DNA from: Leucaena leucocephala
Lineage: Eukaryota > Streptophyta > Magnoliopsida > Fabales > Fabaceae
Direction of reading: 5' to 3'
Length of the DNA stretch: 64,000 bases
NCBI GenBank assembly: GCA_037074615.1
Contig: CM073558.1
Coordinates: 9,920,001-9,984,000, forward strand
In this document: piece by piece, positions 49,016-61,639 of the stretch
How positions within the stretch are numbered: position 1 is the first letter of the stretch
Layout of the letters: each line of letters starts with the position of its first letter
Notes under the pieces: generated by a model
Told to the model about the DNA's origin: nothing
What the model saw: the letters and a program-made list of their open reading frames with translations, nothing else
Databases searched by the model: none
Translations under genes and position numbers: made by a program

Positions 49016-49894
49016 TTCGCCCATTTGGTTTAGTTTTTGGAAAAGTTTTTTTGGTTTTAGAATAAGTGATTTACAAGATCTTGCCGAGAAGAGTTTATAG
49101 AAAATAAATGATTTTGAATAAAATAAGTATTTAGATGATTATTAGCAGAAGGGGTTTTGTGAATGACAAGTTATCATAAAGGGTATAAGATAATAATAAA
49201 TAAATAATAAGTAATTTACTGTTTATCTCCTTCGACTTCCCACCCTCCCTCATCTCTGCGATAGTGAATAGGCTAGTGACGGCAACAATAAAAAAAATAG
49301 TGATCACTGTTCAGGCTTGAGATCTGAGGAAGAATAAGACAACAACAATCCTTGTTCAGCGAGATTTGAATATTTGAAGCCCAATAGCATTTAGATACCA
49401 CCTAGCCACATCCTTCTCCGTTCATCCTACCCTCCACCTCCAGCCACATGGCCAACAACATCAAGCGACTGAGAAGCTAACAACAAGAGAAGAATTAGGG
49501 AAAGTTCACCTATGTGGATAGAGGACAAGAAGACGATGAGACATGGCAAGACAGTGATGGCATAACGATGAGAGGATAAGTCAACGATAGGAGAGAGATA
49601 ATGACCACAATTGAGTTCCTCTTCCAGTGGTGACGAGGGATATCTAGATCGAGGAGAAGAAGATAATGGAGGGGAGAGAGAGTATCATAAAAATAAGGAT
49701 AAAATGGTCATTGAATAACCTATAAACTATTTTCCCCACCTATAAGTTATTCCTATAAATTTATCCAAAATCATGATTTGGTCTATAATCTCTGTTAGAT
49801 ATTTGAATGCTATTTATTTTATTTTTTCCTAAAATATGATTTGGCCCAAAATAGCTTTTCAAATAATGATTTATAGACTACCCAAACATGCACA
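49016..49894. mobile_element. Second MITE-like element
   Basis: The left end GCCCATTTGGTTTAG and the right end in reverse (TTGTGCATGTTTGGGTAG) are imperfect inverted repeats. Internal blocks (GATTTTGAATAAAATAAGTA, GAAGGGGTTTTGTGAAT) resemble 48414-48925. A 19-bp direct repeat, ATGAAGCTTTCTTG(C/T)TCGC, lies at 48928 and 49001, just outside. Ends are approximate. Confidence 0.45.
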
Positions 49895-50396
49895 ATATCC
49901 TTTACCTTTGATAAGAGACAATTTTTTAGCATGTCATATATTTTTTTTATAAAAGAAATTTAGAAGTTCTCTCAATTTTTTTATTAATTTACCATTTTAT
50001 CTCCATTTAATTATTTATGTTACTCATATATACTAATATATTTAATTCTCACCTTTGATTTAATTCTCATCTCTCCACCACACATTCTCAATCTTCCATA
50101 TAAATGAGGGTATTTTTGGAAAAAGAGTTACATTCTTAACATATTTATTATTCCCAATTAATTTTAGTTAACTTTTTAATTCGATTAATTATCTTATATC
50201 TATTTGTGACAAGTAGATTTGAAAGGAGGACAACTTTCGAAGAGAGTACAAATTATTTTTGTTCCATCCTTCGTTATCGGCTACGGGGGCCATCACGTTT
50301 CTGAATTTATGATTGCATTTATTTGTTGGACCACAAAAATATGATTTTAATCATTAATATATCATCTTTCTATTCTCCCTCTCCGATCAAAGAGCT
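49895..50396 (+). promoter_or_regulatory. Upstream region of the MATE gene
   Basis: AT-rich sequence ending in a short pyrimidine-rich leader (ATCTTTCTATTCTCCCTCTC) just before the ATG at 50397. ATTAATATATC at about 50352 is the nearest TATA-like string. No specific regulatory element could be read. Confidence 0.4.
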
Positions 50397-53300
50397 ATGG
50401 AGAGAGAGAACCAAACGCCATCTCTAAGTTCTCCTTTCATTCAAATCTCAGGCGAAGATAGATTCTTCAAGGTTGAAACTGAGCTAAACAAGCAAAAAGG
50501 AGTAGAAACAAGTGAGCTTTTTGAAGAAGTGAAGAAGCAATTATGGCTAGCAGGGCCATTAATATCTGTGAATCTGCTAAATTACTGCTTACAAGTTATA
50601 TCAGTCATGTTCGTTGGGCATCTAGGCGAACTTGCTCTTTCTGGTTCTTCCATGGCTACATCTTTTGCAACAGTAACTGGTTTTAGCTTATTGGTGAGTT
50701 GAATCATATTCATATCACTTCTATGTAGCTAGCTTCAATTTTTTATTTATTTTTTCATAATCTAATTCAACGACTCTTAGTGAATAAGATTCTTAGTTTT
50801 ATGCATCAGTTATGACAAGTATCATTAAACCTTTTTTGGTATTATAGGGTGTGTGTAATATGTAGCTATATAAACTCGAAAGCTTTCATTGATATACAAA
50901 ATAGCAGTGATGATTACAAATCCAAGCTAATATCTAATAAGTTACAACAACTAACAATTACTCAATAGATCTGGTCCTATATATATAGGAGCTAATTGAA
51001 ATGTTTATTTTTATCAAAAATATAAAATCTTAATCCATTTTATTCCCCAAATTTATAATTTTTTTTCAAACTACCCAATTGATTGCATATATATTAATAT
51101 ACATATGTTATAAATAATTAAATTAATTAATAACTAGAGCTTGAGCTAGAGTTAGTTGAGAGGTTTACTTTGATCTTAAATATAAAACTCAATGTTTTTT
51201 GTTTCTCAAATATATAATATTTTTTCTAAACTATCCATATCAATGCATATATTAAAAGGATTTCATTAATGGAGATAATGAGTAAAGGAATATTTCAGGA
51301 AAATTAACATATATTTTTTATAAATTGCTAACTTAACTAATTTTTTTAATATCAATAAATTAGTTATCTAACTCTTATATTAAAGATTGGAGAAAGTAAT
51401 ATCTTGACCTTAGAGTGGAAGACTTTTATTTGCATTATATCGAATTTCTATGCCAAGTAGTTAGTTAATTATTATATCTTTGACTCTTGATGTTTTTGTT
51501 TTGTGTTTCAAATAGCAAGGAATGGCATGTGCATTGGATACCTTGTGTGGCCAATCATATGGAGCAAAGCAACAGCACATGTTGGGGATACACATGCAAA
51601 GAGCCATGCTAGTTCTTATGATTGTTAGCATTCCCCTTGCCGTTATTTGGGCCAACACAAGGTCCATTCTAATTGCCTTAGGACAAGATCCTGAAATATC
51701 TGCAGAAGCAGGACAATATGCTCAGTATCTGATTCCAAGCCTTTTTGCCTATGCTCTTCTACAATGCCTCAACAGATTCTTACAAACACAAAGCATTGTG
51801 TTCCCGATGATGTTTAGCTCTGGAGTTACCACTTTACTGCATATTCCTATATGTTACATTATGGTATTCAAATCTGAACTAGGGAATAGAGGAGCTGCCT
51901 TGGCGAATGCTATATCTTATTGGGTTAATGTATTGATACTTTCATTGTATGTGAAGTTTTCTCCATCATGTTCTAAAGCTTGGTTGGGATTTTCAAAAGA
52001 GGCTTTGCATAACATTCCCACTTTTCTCAGACTTGCCATTCCTTCAGCTGTTATGGTTTGGTAATTTCATTTTCTTATGATTTAGTTATACTACTCTGAT
52101 CTTTAAGTAAGACCTATTTAATTAATTTGATTAATTTAAGAAAATTAGTTAATTTAGTTAATATGACATTTTTTTCTAAAACATCATAATTATGTTCCTT
52201 AATTTACTTCATCTCTTACGTGATTATTATTGAGAGAGTATCAATAAGAATAATTTGCGAAAAAATTGATAAATATGGCAAAAAAAGTCTTATATTTAGG
52301 TTCAAGATCAACTCCCCAAGTATTTTAAGGGGGAGGTGTATATAGTTTGAGATATTAATTTATTAATGTTATGTTTGATTAACATTGCATCATGCACGCA
52401 CAGCTTGGAAATGTGGTCATTTGAAATGATGGTTCTCTTGTCTGGTTTGCTTCCAAATCCAAAGTTGGAAACATCAGTACTCTCTATCTGGTGAGTTTCA
52501 TCTCAAATTTGACTACTCTTCACAATTCTTATATATGCATGCGTACTTGACATTATTATTAATGTTTGAATCGGCAGCCTTAACACTGCATCAGTTGTAT
52601 GGATGATTCCCTTTGGTCTCAGTGGAGCTATAAGGTGAGCAGTGCTTATTATGATGTCTCAGTGGATCTATAAGTTTTTACATAGGAGTTGTAGGTATCC
52701 GAAAATTATTCTTGAATCAATATAGCCTCAAAAGTGTTAAAAAATGAGCAATTTACCCATGACTATTAAAAAGTTAACAGTTACCATTAGTTTTTTTAAC
52801 AATTATGTTGACTTTACTATTTTTTATCACTTACGGAGCAATATTAATCTAAACAAACTTTTCGACTTCCATAACTCCTATTTGAAAACATTTTAGAGTA
52901 AAATTGGATGGTAACCTTCAAAATTATGGGGTAAAGTAACGCACACAACTGTTAAAGATTATATCTATGTTATTATTTGCAGCACTCGCGTCTCAAATGA
53001 ACTAGGAGCTGGTCATCCACTTACTGCTCGATTAGCAGCGCGTGTTGTGGTAGTATTAGCCATTATTGAGGGTATCTTAGTTGGAACAGTGCTGATATTA
53101 ATACGCAATATTTGGGGAAAAGCTTACAGTAAGGAAGTAGTAGTAGTTAAATATGTAGCAACCATGTTGCCAATTCTTGCAGTATCCAACTTTTTGGATG
53201 GACTCCAATGTGTTCTTTCAGGTGCTTCTAATTCCTCAATTCTTATTTTATGTGTTTAGCTAGACTTATTCTAAAATTTGATAGTTTTAATATGAATTAT

Positions 53301-55293
53301 ATTAGGCACGGCAAGAGGATGTGGTTGGCAGAAAATTGGAGCTTTTGTCAATCTTGGTTCATATTATCTAGTTGGGATGCCATCAGCTGTTTTGCTGGCT
53401 TTTGTCTTGCACATTGGTGGCAAGGTAAAGTTGCTACTTCCCTACCATTTTTACTTTGGTCATTTTTATCAAATTACATATACTACAAAAAGACAAAAAA
53501 ATCTGTGTTGGATGAAATTTGTGACAGACTCATCCATATTAAGTAAGATATCAAACTCAACTCACGTCAACTAGTCAGCTAATCAAACTAGTGAACTAGT
53601 CTCTTGGTTGGTTTGTTTGACTTTTGGATTGGTTAGTCAAGTTGAAAATTTTTTTCTCCCTTTATTATATAGATAACTGTAAACTATTAATTTTATACTC
53701 CCTTAATCTGCATTTAAAACTTTAGGCTTAAATATATAAACTTCTCTTAAACTTTAAGGTTAGTTGCACATAACATCCATAAGCTTTAAAAGTTTAAATT
53801 AATGATCATAATGTTTTATATTTTCATCATCAAGTATTTACTATTAAATTTGCTGTTAAAATTAACGGTTTTTGCCATGTCATAATTTTTATATTTTTTA
53901 TTATATACTACGTCATTTAAAAAATAACACTTTGACAATTTACATGTAACTTTAAGTAGTTTATATTTGTCTTATTTGAATACATGGCCAAGTAAATATT
54001 TTAAATTCTTTTTTAATAATTTTATATTTTTAAGTTAAAAAATATAAAATATTTTAAGTTACATGGTAAGTGTCAGGGGCTATTTAAATATTTTATATTT
54101 TATAAGTATTTTAATTTAAGTATTTAAAAAAATTAAAAATATGTGAAGTGTCAAATATTTTTTTTAAATGATATGATAGATAATAAAAAATTGAAAATTA
54201 TGGCATGTTAAAAACCGTTAACTTTAAATGCATTTTTAACAATAAGGTTTTCATAATCAAAATATAAAACATTAGGGTTATTAATTTAAACTTTTAAAAA
54301 TTAGGGAGATTATATGTGTCTGACCCAAAGTTCAGAGGATTTTATGTTTTTTAACCAAAACTTTATAATAAATCTCCTGAACTTTTAAGTTATAACCTAA
54401 AATATCAATTTTATACCTTATACTTTATTTTTGCAGGCATATAACCCTCTCAAACTTTGAGTGATATGCAAATAAACCCCTTAAACTTTAAGCCATATAT
54501 TGTATAGGAGTTATCTTTGTAAAAGTTGAGGGAAGTTTATTGTAAACTTTTAAAATTTAGAGAGATTATTTACATTGGGTTAAGTGCAATTTAGCTCTAG
54601 AAGTTTTTGAATGAGTTATGGGTATCTAGAATTTTCTCTTGAATTGATATTGCCCCCAAAATTATTAAAAAAAAGAATAATATTACCCTTGATTATTAAA
54701 AATGTTGAAGGTCAATGTTATTTTTTTTTATAGTCAATGCTATTTTTTTAACAATTATGATGACTAATTTATTTATTTTTTAACTCATTATCTAAAGTTC
54801 ATAAGTGGTTTTGTATAATTTAACCTTTTAATTAGCAAATTATAAGTACAAGAAAACAATAAATTATGGATGGATAAAAATCCGTGGCAAAAAAATTGTG
54901 ACAGATTGGTCCATCGCAAAGGCCTAAATAATCCATTGAAAATTTGTTGCCATTTTCGTGGAAATTCATCCTAATTTTTCTTTTTTCTTTTTGTAGTGAA
55001 AGAATGCAATATTCTGATTTATTGTTGTATATATGTTTGCTACAACTTAAATATGGTGTAGGGACTGTGGTTGGGGATCATATTTGCACTCCTCGTTCAA
55101 GTGTTATCATTCTTAATAATCACTATTCGTACTAACTGGGACCAAGAGGTTTGATCTTGACGTTTCATCTTTTTCATACCTCGTCATGTGTTTACTTTTA
55201 AATTCCTGCTCTAAATTATCCCTTCTCTTTCAGGCAATGAAAGCTAAAGATAGAGTCAACGATTCATCGACCATAGAGGGTATAGTCTCGTGA
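50397..55293 (+). CDS. MATE / DETOXIFICATION family transporter, complete, eight exons
   Basis: The product belongs to the plant multidrug and toxic compound extrusion family: membrane antiporters driven by proton (or sodium) gradients that move organic cations, secondary metabolites or xenobiotics out of the cytosol, at the plasma membrane or tonoplast. Exons: 50397-50693, 51516-52060, 52404-52490, 52578-52634, 52983-53221, 53306-53424, 55062-55148, 55234-55293. All borders are GT-AG, phases agree, and the total is 1491 bases, 496 residues plus TGA, the usual family length with room for twelve helices. Motifs: a polar N-terminus to about residue 46, QLWLAGPLISVNLLNYCLQ (48-66), FVGHLGELALSG (72-83), ALDTLCGQSYGAKQ (105-118), TRVSNELGAGHP (330-341) and GCGWQKIGAFVNLG (from 413). 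The ATG chosen is the first in frame. No damage was found, so it is probably active. It looks closest to the DTX1/12/14/16-type subgroup; the substrate cannot be read. Confidence 0.93.
53425..55061 (+). other. MATE intron 6, enlarged by a foldback MITE
   Basis: This 1637-bp intron (GTAAAG ... TGTAG) is the longest of the gene. 53715-54370 has long imperfect inverted arms (see separate entry). 54420-54840 has further AT-rich sequence with decayed copies of the same phrases (AACTTTAAG, TTTAAACTTT). Confidence 0.85.
53715..54370. mobile_element. Foldback MITE in the MATE intron
   Basis: The left arm has AAAAGTTTAAATTAATGATC and ATAATGTTTTATATTTTCAT. The right arm reversed (from 54350) has AACTTTGGGTCAGACACATA, AAAAGTTTAAATTAATAACC and CTAATGTTTTATATTTT. 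Inner inverted blocks (CGGTTTTTGCCATGTCATAA / TTATGGCATGTTAAAAACCG) extend the arms to about 170 bp or more. No coding sequence is present; the ends are approximate. Confidence 0.7.
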
Positions 55294-56340
55294 TGTTGGA
55301 ACAAATGCTAGCATCTTTCTCTAAGTGCTTATGAAAAACATTTAATCCATCATAATAGAAGTTAAAGAGGGTATTTATACTCGTGTACTTTATATGAAAA
55401 TTAGAGGTCAGGGAGTCATTCCCTTGACTCGTACCAATGAGAATTTGACTCCAGGAGAATTGTTTTTAAAAAAAAAACGATGAAATTAGCCTATTTGTTG
55501 AGTGTACCAATTGAAGTATTTTGAAAAACAAAAGGATCGACAAAATGAATACTTTCTTAAAAAATGGGAAAACTTCTTGATTTTCTTTTTGGAAATATTT
55601 GATATTTACCATCATATTGGCATAAACATGCCACAAAAAGTATATGTAATTGATGAACCTGGTTTGGTTTGTAATGTAATGGCTTCAAAAGTGCTTCTAG
55701 TTCAATGTATGGAAGAGAATAAAATTACCCATTTGGCAAGATGGAATTAGGAAATAAGAAGTGGGAGTGAAAATGAAATTATAATTTTTGTATGTTGGGT
55801 ATACCAGAAGTCACTTTACTTCCACTTCCATCAAATTTGATGGAACTCACTTCTGTTAGACCTCCTGAAAACTGGATCAATTCCATAGAACTGAGATTTT
55901 TTTGAATATTATACCCTTTATCATTTAACATATTAACAATTTTATCTTTCTCATTTGTAAGCCTAATATGTTAGACTCTCGACTCCATTCTACATCCCCA
56001 TAGTCGTTTTCCATCTGTGATTTGGCGAGGCAACGGTGAACAGCTGTGCTTCACTCTTTATCTCTTTGTCAAGGAGCTTTGGGCGGATGCCATCTCCGAT
56101 TCTTCACTTAACTGTTCTCCTCTAGTGCTTGTTCTTACTTGTGATGTCAATGGACGGCAAACATGGAGAACGACAATGCAAAGCAGTTCCTCCCCATGGC
56201 GACTTGTTGATTTGCGGCTTCAGATTTGTATGAAGGACGTTGACCTTCTTTGTCTTCTCCTTCTTCCTGTTCAGATTTGCAATGGGAAAAGCAAACGACT
56301 TCGACTTCTGATTTGCCATAGAGGATGATGAACCTTGAAA
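55294..56340. other. Region downstream of the MATE gene
   Basis: It should hold the MATE 3' UTR near its left end. 55735-55900 has MITE-like features (TTGGCAAGATGGAATTAGG; GAAGTCACTTTACTTCCACTTCC). 55985-56335 is GC-richer, with a 103-codon plus-strand open frame that resembles no known family. Nothing else was recognised. Confidence 0.45.
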
Positions 56341-57335
56341 TGTCTATACTTTTATTACCTTTTAGAGTACCCATTCTAAAATGAAATGGATGGATGAGTC
56401 AAGATTTAAATCCGAATATTAACTTTTCATTTTAGTCCCCTGTTACTATTCACTTAGTAACTTCTAGATTTGTGGTTCAACTTTGTAAGATTATAATTAA
56501 TTATAGCAAAATCATATGGAGATATTTTAAGTCTCTATTTAAAGCTATTTCAATGCTCTTTAAAGGAAAAATATAAATCTATATCGTAACCCTACCAATT
56601 CGTATAGTAAATTCATGGAAAATTATCATGTATTTGGTTAGAACTAGATTTTTCATATTCTCTTCCTTAAATTCAAGAATTCATAACTCTTAATGTACAC
56701 ATCTATTGTACACATCCAGTTGAGGTGAGGTATCACTCATTTTAAAGATTAGGACGTGTACCACATGCTCACTACAATTCATAGGTAGAATCATTCATTT
56801 ATTTAATCAAATAGCTTATAGAAGCTAACTAGTCCAAATTCATCATCTCATGCTACTAAAAAGATTTCAGGATTCTAACATGCATAAACTATTCTCATAC
56901 TTAAGAATAAACATGTTATATATGATTATTTTACATAAAGGGGCATGCTTATCCATCATTTACATAAAGAAGAATAACTAGGTAACATGCTTTCAAAAAT
57001 AATTCTTTACACTAATGAGAATTATAGATGGTAAGGAACGGGACTCGCATCCCATAAGGACACGAGTTTGATTCCCGTTGCTGTTGTGAAGACTTATTTG
57101 GTAGGCGATCTCGTAAGTGCCCTATAAGAACTCTCTAAGCCTTGTGGCTATATTATGGCCTTAGTGGGAGACCGGTACCAAATCAACCTAAACATTTTTG
57201 TACCAAAAAATAGTAATTCTTTACTTTTCTTCTTCATTTCCTTTGCTTTTCTTCATGCATGGTTCTTCCATATTCACATTATTGATTATGATTGGGTAAG
57301 AAAGGGTGAGATTTAGGGAATTCATGAGGGCGGAT
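56341..57335 (-). mobile_element. Chromovirus-like LTR fragment carrying a SINE
   Basis: The left end TGTCTATACTTTTATTACC (56341) matches the 3' end of the LTR family at 27211-30394, 14337 and 42527 (for example the block 56500-56600 with 14500-14600). It keeps TG at this end. It is interrupted by a SINE (57011-57213) and cut at 57335 by the second Athila-like element, at a different point of the LTR than the first copy. Confidence 0.75.
57011..57213 (+). mobile_element. tRNA-type SINE
   Basis: About 203 bp flanked by a perfect 11-bp duplication TAATTCTTTAC (57000-57010 and 57214-57224). The 5' part looks tRNA-like: an A-box-like TAGATGGTAAGG (about 57025) and, roughly 35 bases on, a B-box-like GTTTGATTC (57065-57073) in the context CACGAGTTTGATTCCCG. 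A unique body and a T- and A-rich tail follow. Plant SINEs are short, have a tRNA-like head and make such duplications. The family is not named. Confidence 0.75.
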
Positions 57336-60300
57336 TGTCGTGGTCCAATCCATCAAAATAAAGTTAATTACACCTAATATAATATAGTATAAGGCACAAC
57401 CCTATCATTCTTCTTAAGGAGCCTTTTAGTTGGAAACCTAGCATATTAGATGTCAATAAAAGTAGGGCGCAGAAAAATAAATGTTTTTGGATTTTTGATT
57501 AAGATGAAAGCGAGTTAAAGTTTTGAAATCACTAAGTCTCAAAGAAAACTTCAATCGATCGATTGAGTCTAGGACCATATTTTTCCTAAAACCCCTTTGA
57601 TCAAAGCTAGTTTAAGAACTATTAGCGAACTGTCAGAAACCACTTAGCGTGCAAGTTGAATTAGATGATGAAAACACCCTCGAATGGTCGTCCATTGAAA
57701 ACCCTAGATTTTGAGCAGTTGAATTAATTAACAATGATGACTGATAATAACCTAATTCTCTTAAAATTGAAACTGAAATATTCTATTAAAAAGAAATATT
57801 CAAATCATCCGAATTCAATTACAAAGTCTAATATGAGAATGATCAATCGATATTCAAAACTTGCTCATAAAATGAAAACCCTAGATCTAGCAGCAATCAT
57901 AACATGAGAAGATGAAAATTAGAACAGTAGAAACTCCCCATTTCAGTCCATGAGTTCAAGATATTAGATCCATCCCCAAGAAACTAAAGATTTAGCCTCT
58001 CTTGACTCCTGTTGTACTACAATTGTTGTCCAGGTGTGATGCCATGAAGAAACGATGAGAAGATGGTAGATTGATGGTGTAGAGATGTGGAGAAGTCTGT
58101 GGAGAGGTGTAGAACAATGGAAGATGTGAAGAAGGTGATTAGAGAGTACTCGAGTACTGCTTCTTAACCTAATCAGGTCAAAAACCATCCTCCCCTTTTG
58201 ACGGCAGCCCTCCTCTCCTTTTATTTATGTATAATCCAATTCAAAATGTGCAGTTTTAGCGATTTTGCATTTTAGTTGCAACCAGATCTATGTTTTGGTC
58301 ATGACCTATAAACACAGAGAGACTTCTAGAAGAATCAAGGTCGCGACCGGCGGACTTTTTGGTTGCGACTAAAAGGTGCAGGAGCATGATTTCACTTTCA
58401 TTGACTTGTGATTTCTTTCCTGGTACTTGCTCTCTTCCAAAATACCTACAATCCAACATAAAAGCTCACTGTAAAAGTCCAAATAAGTAAATAACATAAT
58501 ATATGCTGTTTGAAAGAGTTAATTTACCATTTTACCCTTTAATTAGCACATTGCCACTCACAATCATGTATTACCATAAAAGTACAATTTAAGGTATAAA
58601 ATGAATGGTAAAGTTGTTATAAAACTCTTAAAAATGTCACATAAACTATATACAAAATGTGTCTTATCAATTCCTTGAACCTGTGTTCCTGGATAAAGAA
58701 ATGAATCACACCTAGAACAACACTATGAAATCCAAGATAATAACTTAATCCATGGTGTACCCTGAAAACAAATAATTTATCATCTTTTAGGAATGAAAAG
58801 GTGATAATGTGAGCAATGCCAAGTAATCAACTACTAAGTGAAATCAACCTCAATTGTATGAGTGCAATAGATCCTCTCAAAGGGTATAAGTGTTTAGCTC
58901 TCTATTTCCTCTCATTTTTAGGGTTCTTTAACTCATATTCAAATTGGAAAACATCCTACCATATACTTATAATGGCTTTAAATCTCAGTAACTATATAAC
59001 ACTTACGTAAAGAATCAAGAGGTCTTTTAGGGTTAAAATGATGGAGATGGGCCACATGGAATGAAATATGATGAATAGAAAGTACTATATGCATTCAACA
59101 ATGAATATGTAGTATGAATTCATGTCTCTAAGGATGTAGCTGTGGTAATTGTGCTAATAAGAGTTGATAATGGTGCCCTCTTCACTTCTCTTCTCTTTTC
59201 GTTTTGCTTTCTTTTTCTTGCACTCTCTGTTTTTTTTAGTGCAATATGTTTCTTTTCTCTTCTTTTATTTGGCACCTCATTCATGGAAGCTGTAGCACAA
59301 TAACATAACAATAATGAATTTTTGACATCAAAATTTTTTTTTAAAATGATGTTTATGCACATATGACTTTCTATAAGAATGATGAAAAGAAAAAGTGATG
59401 GGCTCAAAAAGGGGTGACTAAGGATGTCATATATAGTGGGCTTGTGTTTGGGATAAAAGGGTTTAGAAAGAATGCCTCTATCATGTTCAATTCATAAATG
59501 CGCAAGTAATTCTAAACTCAGAGCCAAGACATGTTCTAGAGGATACAAACCAATTAAATAATCACTCAATATAGAATTTAAGGTCGAGAATCCTTCTAAC
59601 AAAGGTTTTGATCTAGATTGCTTATAAGTTAAAGTCTCAAACAATGTTCATCATTCACTAGGCATTAAAACACTCATCACAATTGAAAACCCTCTAAATG
59701 ATGATTTAAAAGTTTTAAAGTAATCACTTAGAACCATGTGATAATCCAAATCTAATAGCAAAAGCTTAGGTCTTTCAAATTCAATTTCTAAGATTTTCCA
59801 AAAAAATTCAAGTGAGGCAGTGGTTTCTAGGAGCTAAAAAGGTTTTGAAATAAGGGAATAATGAATCATTTGTGAAAGAATCTCAATAGTTCAAAAGTGA
59901 TTCTTCTATACAGCTTTACACAAGGCAAAGGAAGGTAATTGGACATTTTTCAAACATAGGTTACAACTTAAAACAATGAAGGTCGCAACCACTTGTCACA
60001 GGGGGCATGATCAGGATTTTCAAAACATTTAGTCGTGACCACAAAGTGTAACTTCTGAAACGCAAATACACATAGAGGAACAGTCGTGACTCAAATCAAC
60101 AAAGAGTTATTATTGCAATCACTATGTACATAGGTCGCGACCGTTATTCATAGAGAGCATGTTAAGTTCAAAATTCCATTACAGGTCATGACCAAAAAGC
60201 ACATATATCGTGACCAGTTTTCACAGACTACCTATTGATAATTGTCAAATTCCCAAAACATTTGTTTTCATGCTAACACCTTTCCAGCTATCAACACAAT

Positions 60301-60423
60301 TTAAAGTGCGGGTCCAATTTTTAGCAATTTATCACACACATTAAGATCAAAAACCAAAAATTTGTGATGAAAGATTGGGTTAATAGAAGAGTTTTTTTAC
60401 AGAATAATATCCTCCCCATACTT

Positions 60424-61639
60424 AAACTTGACGGTGTCCTCACTGTCAATAGAATTAAGTAGAAAAGATCACAATCACTTTGTAAAGTCAATCAAATCTA
60501 GCTTCAAAATAGTAGGTAGCCTAATCACTCAATGCAAATTAACAGTTCAGCACACAGTCACATTCAAGTCATGCAAAACAATACTAGTAAGGCAGAGATG
60601 ACAGGATGGGTAAGCTAAGATCATACATATGAGTGTGTAAGTTCCACATAGAATAATCAATGAGTAAGCAACACATGGACAGTAATGGGGGTATTCAAAA
60701 TAGGAAGATACCTAGAATAAATAGAAATAAATAGAAAATGAAGCTATCCTACTGAAACATCCCTTTCCTAAACTCAACCCAACATATTAAACATATCATA
60801 GAAGAAAAAGTGCAATAGGTAGGAGATAGAAAAGGGATAACTTAGCCTCAAGGAGGCGGTAGGAAATCATAAAATTTTGAGAGATGGCTGTTTGATCGGA
60901 AGGTTTTCCCCATTGCCCTCTTTCTCCACTTCTGCATTCCACAATCACGCATCTTATACTAAGATTCGTCCAATCTTGTCTTGAATTTTCCCTCTTTAAA
61001 CTTGAACTTACCCAACTGTAGTTGGCATATAGCAGCAACAGACTTGGGAAGTTTCTCCTTCGCATCCTTCGTATATTCCCTGTAGTTGCTCTTCTCTAGC
61101 TTGTGTAGATCCTCCAATTTAACTTCTGCTTCCCCAAGTGTCGCACTAAGCTGAGGTTGGTCTACAACTATAACATACTTGGGATCATTCTTTTCCACAC
61201 CTACATTATTATTAGAGATTAAATCTTTCAAAAAACTTAAGGTATGAGATGTAATTTTGGAATGAGAATGAGGGTGAGAAGAGTTAGAATGTATTGGCCC
61301 TTTAACTAAAATAGTGGAGGGTGGAACTGAAGGAGTTTAGAGTTCCCTGGTTGCGTCTGGTATTTCTGGTCATGACCTTTCAGCTTCTCGTCGTAACTCC
61401 AGTTGACAGGGTGTGTCTCTGGAACTTGTTGTCGTGACTTGTTCATCTTTTAGTTGTGACTTGGGGTCACAGAAAGGCTATCCCTTAGCAGCTTGATATT
61501 TAGTCATGATATCTTCATCTTTGTGTAGCGACTGATCATCTCTGGAGTTTTGTGTCATGACCTTAAAGCCATTTGGTCATGACTCAGCTTCACAGTGAGT
61601 CTCAGATTGATGTTTAATCATGACATGGAGGTCATTTAG
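60424..61639 (-). pseudogene. Athila-like post-protease region with repeat-bearing open frame
   Basis: The equivalent of 32167-33605. An open frame (61231-60959, 90 codons) reads DPKYVIVVDQPQLS, then a charged stretch (LEDLHKLEKSNYREY), then VAAICQLQLGKFKFKEGKF, echoing the first block. No pol domain was found in any frame. 61360-61650 holds about a dozen GTCGTGAC variants. The function is unknown. Confidence 0.6.

Noticed and set aside
56017..56328. 103-codon plus-strand open frame in a GC-richer patch, with open frames on the other strand too
   Set aside because: No recognisable domain, no splice or gene context. It is recorded only as part of the region description.
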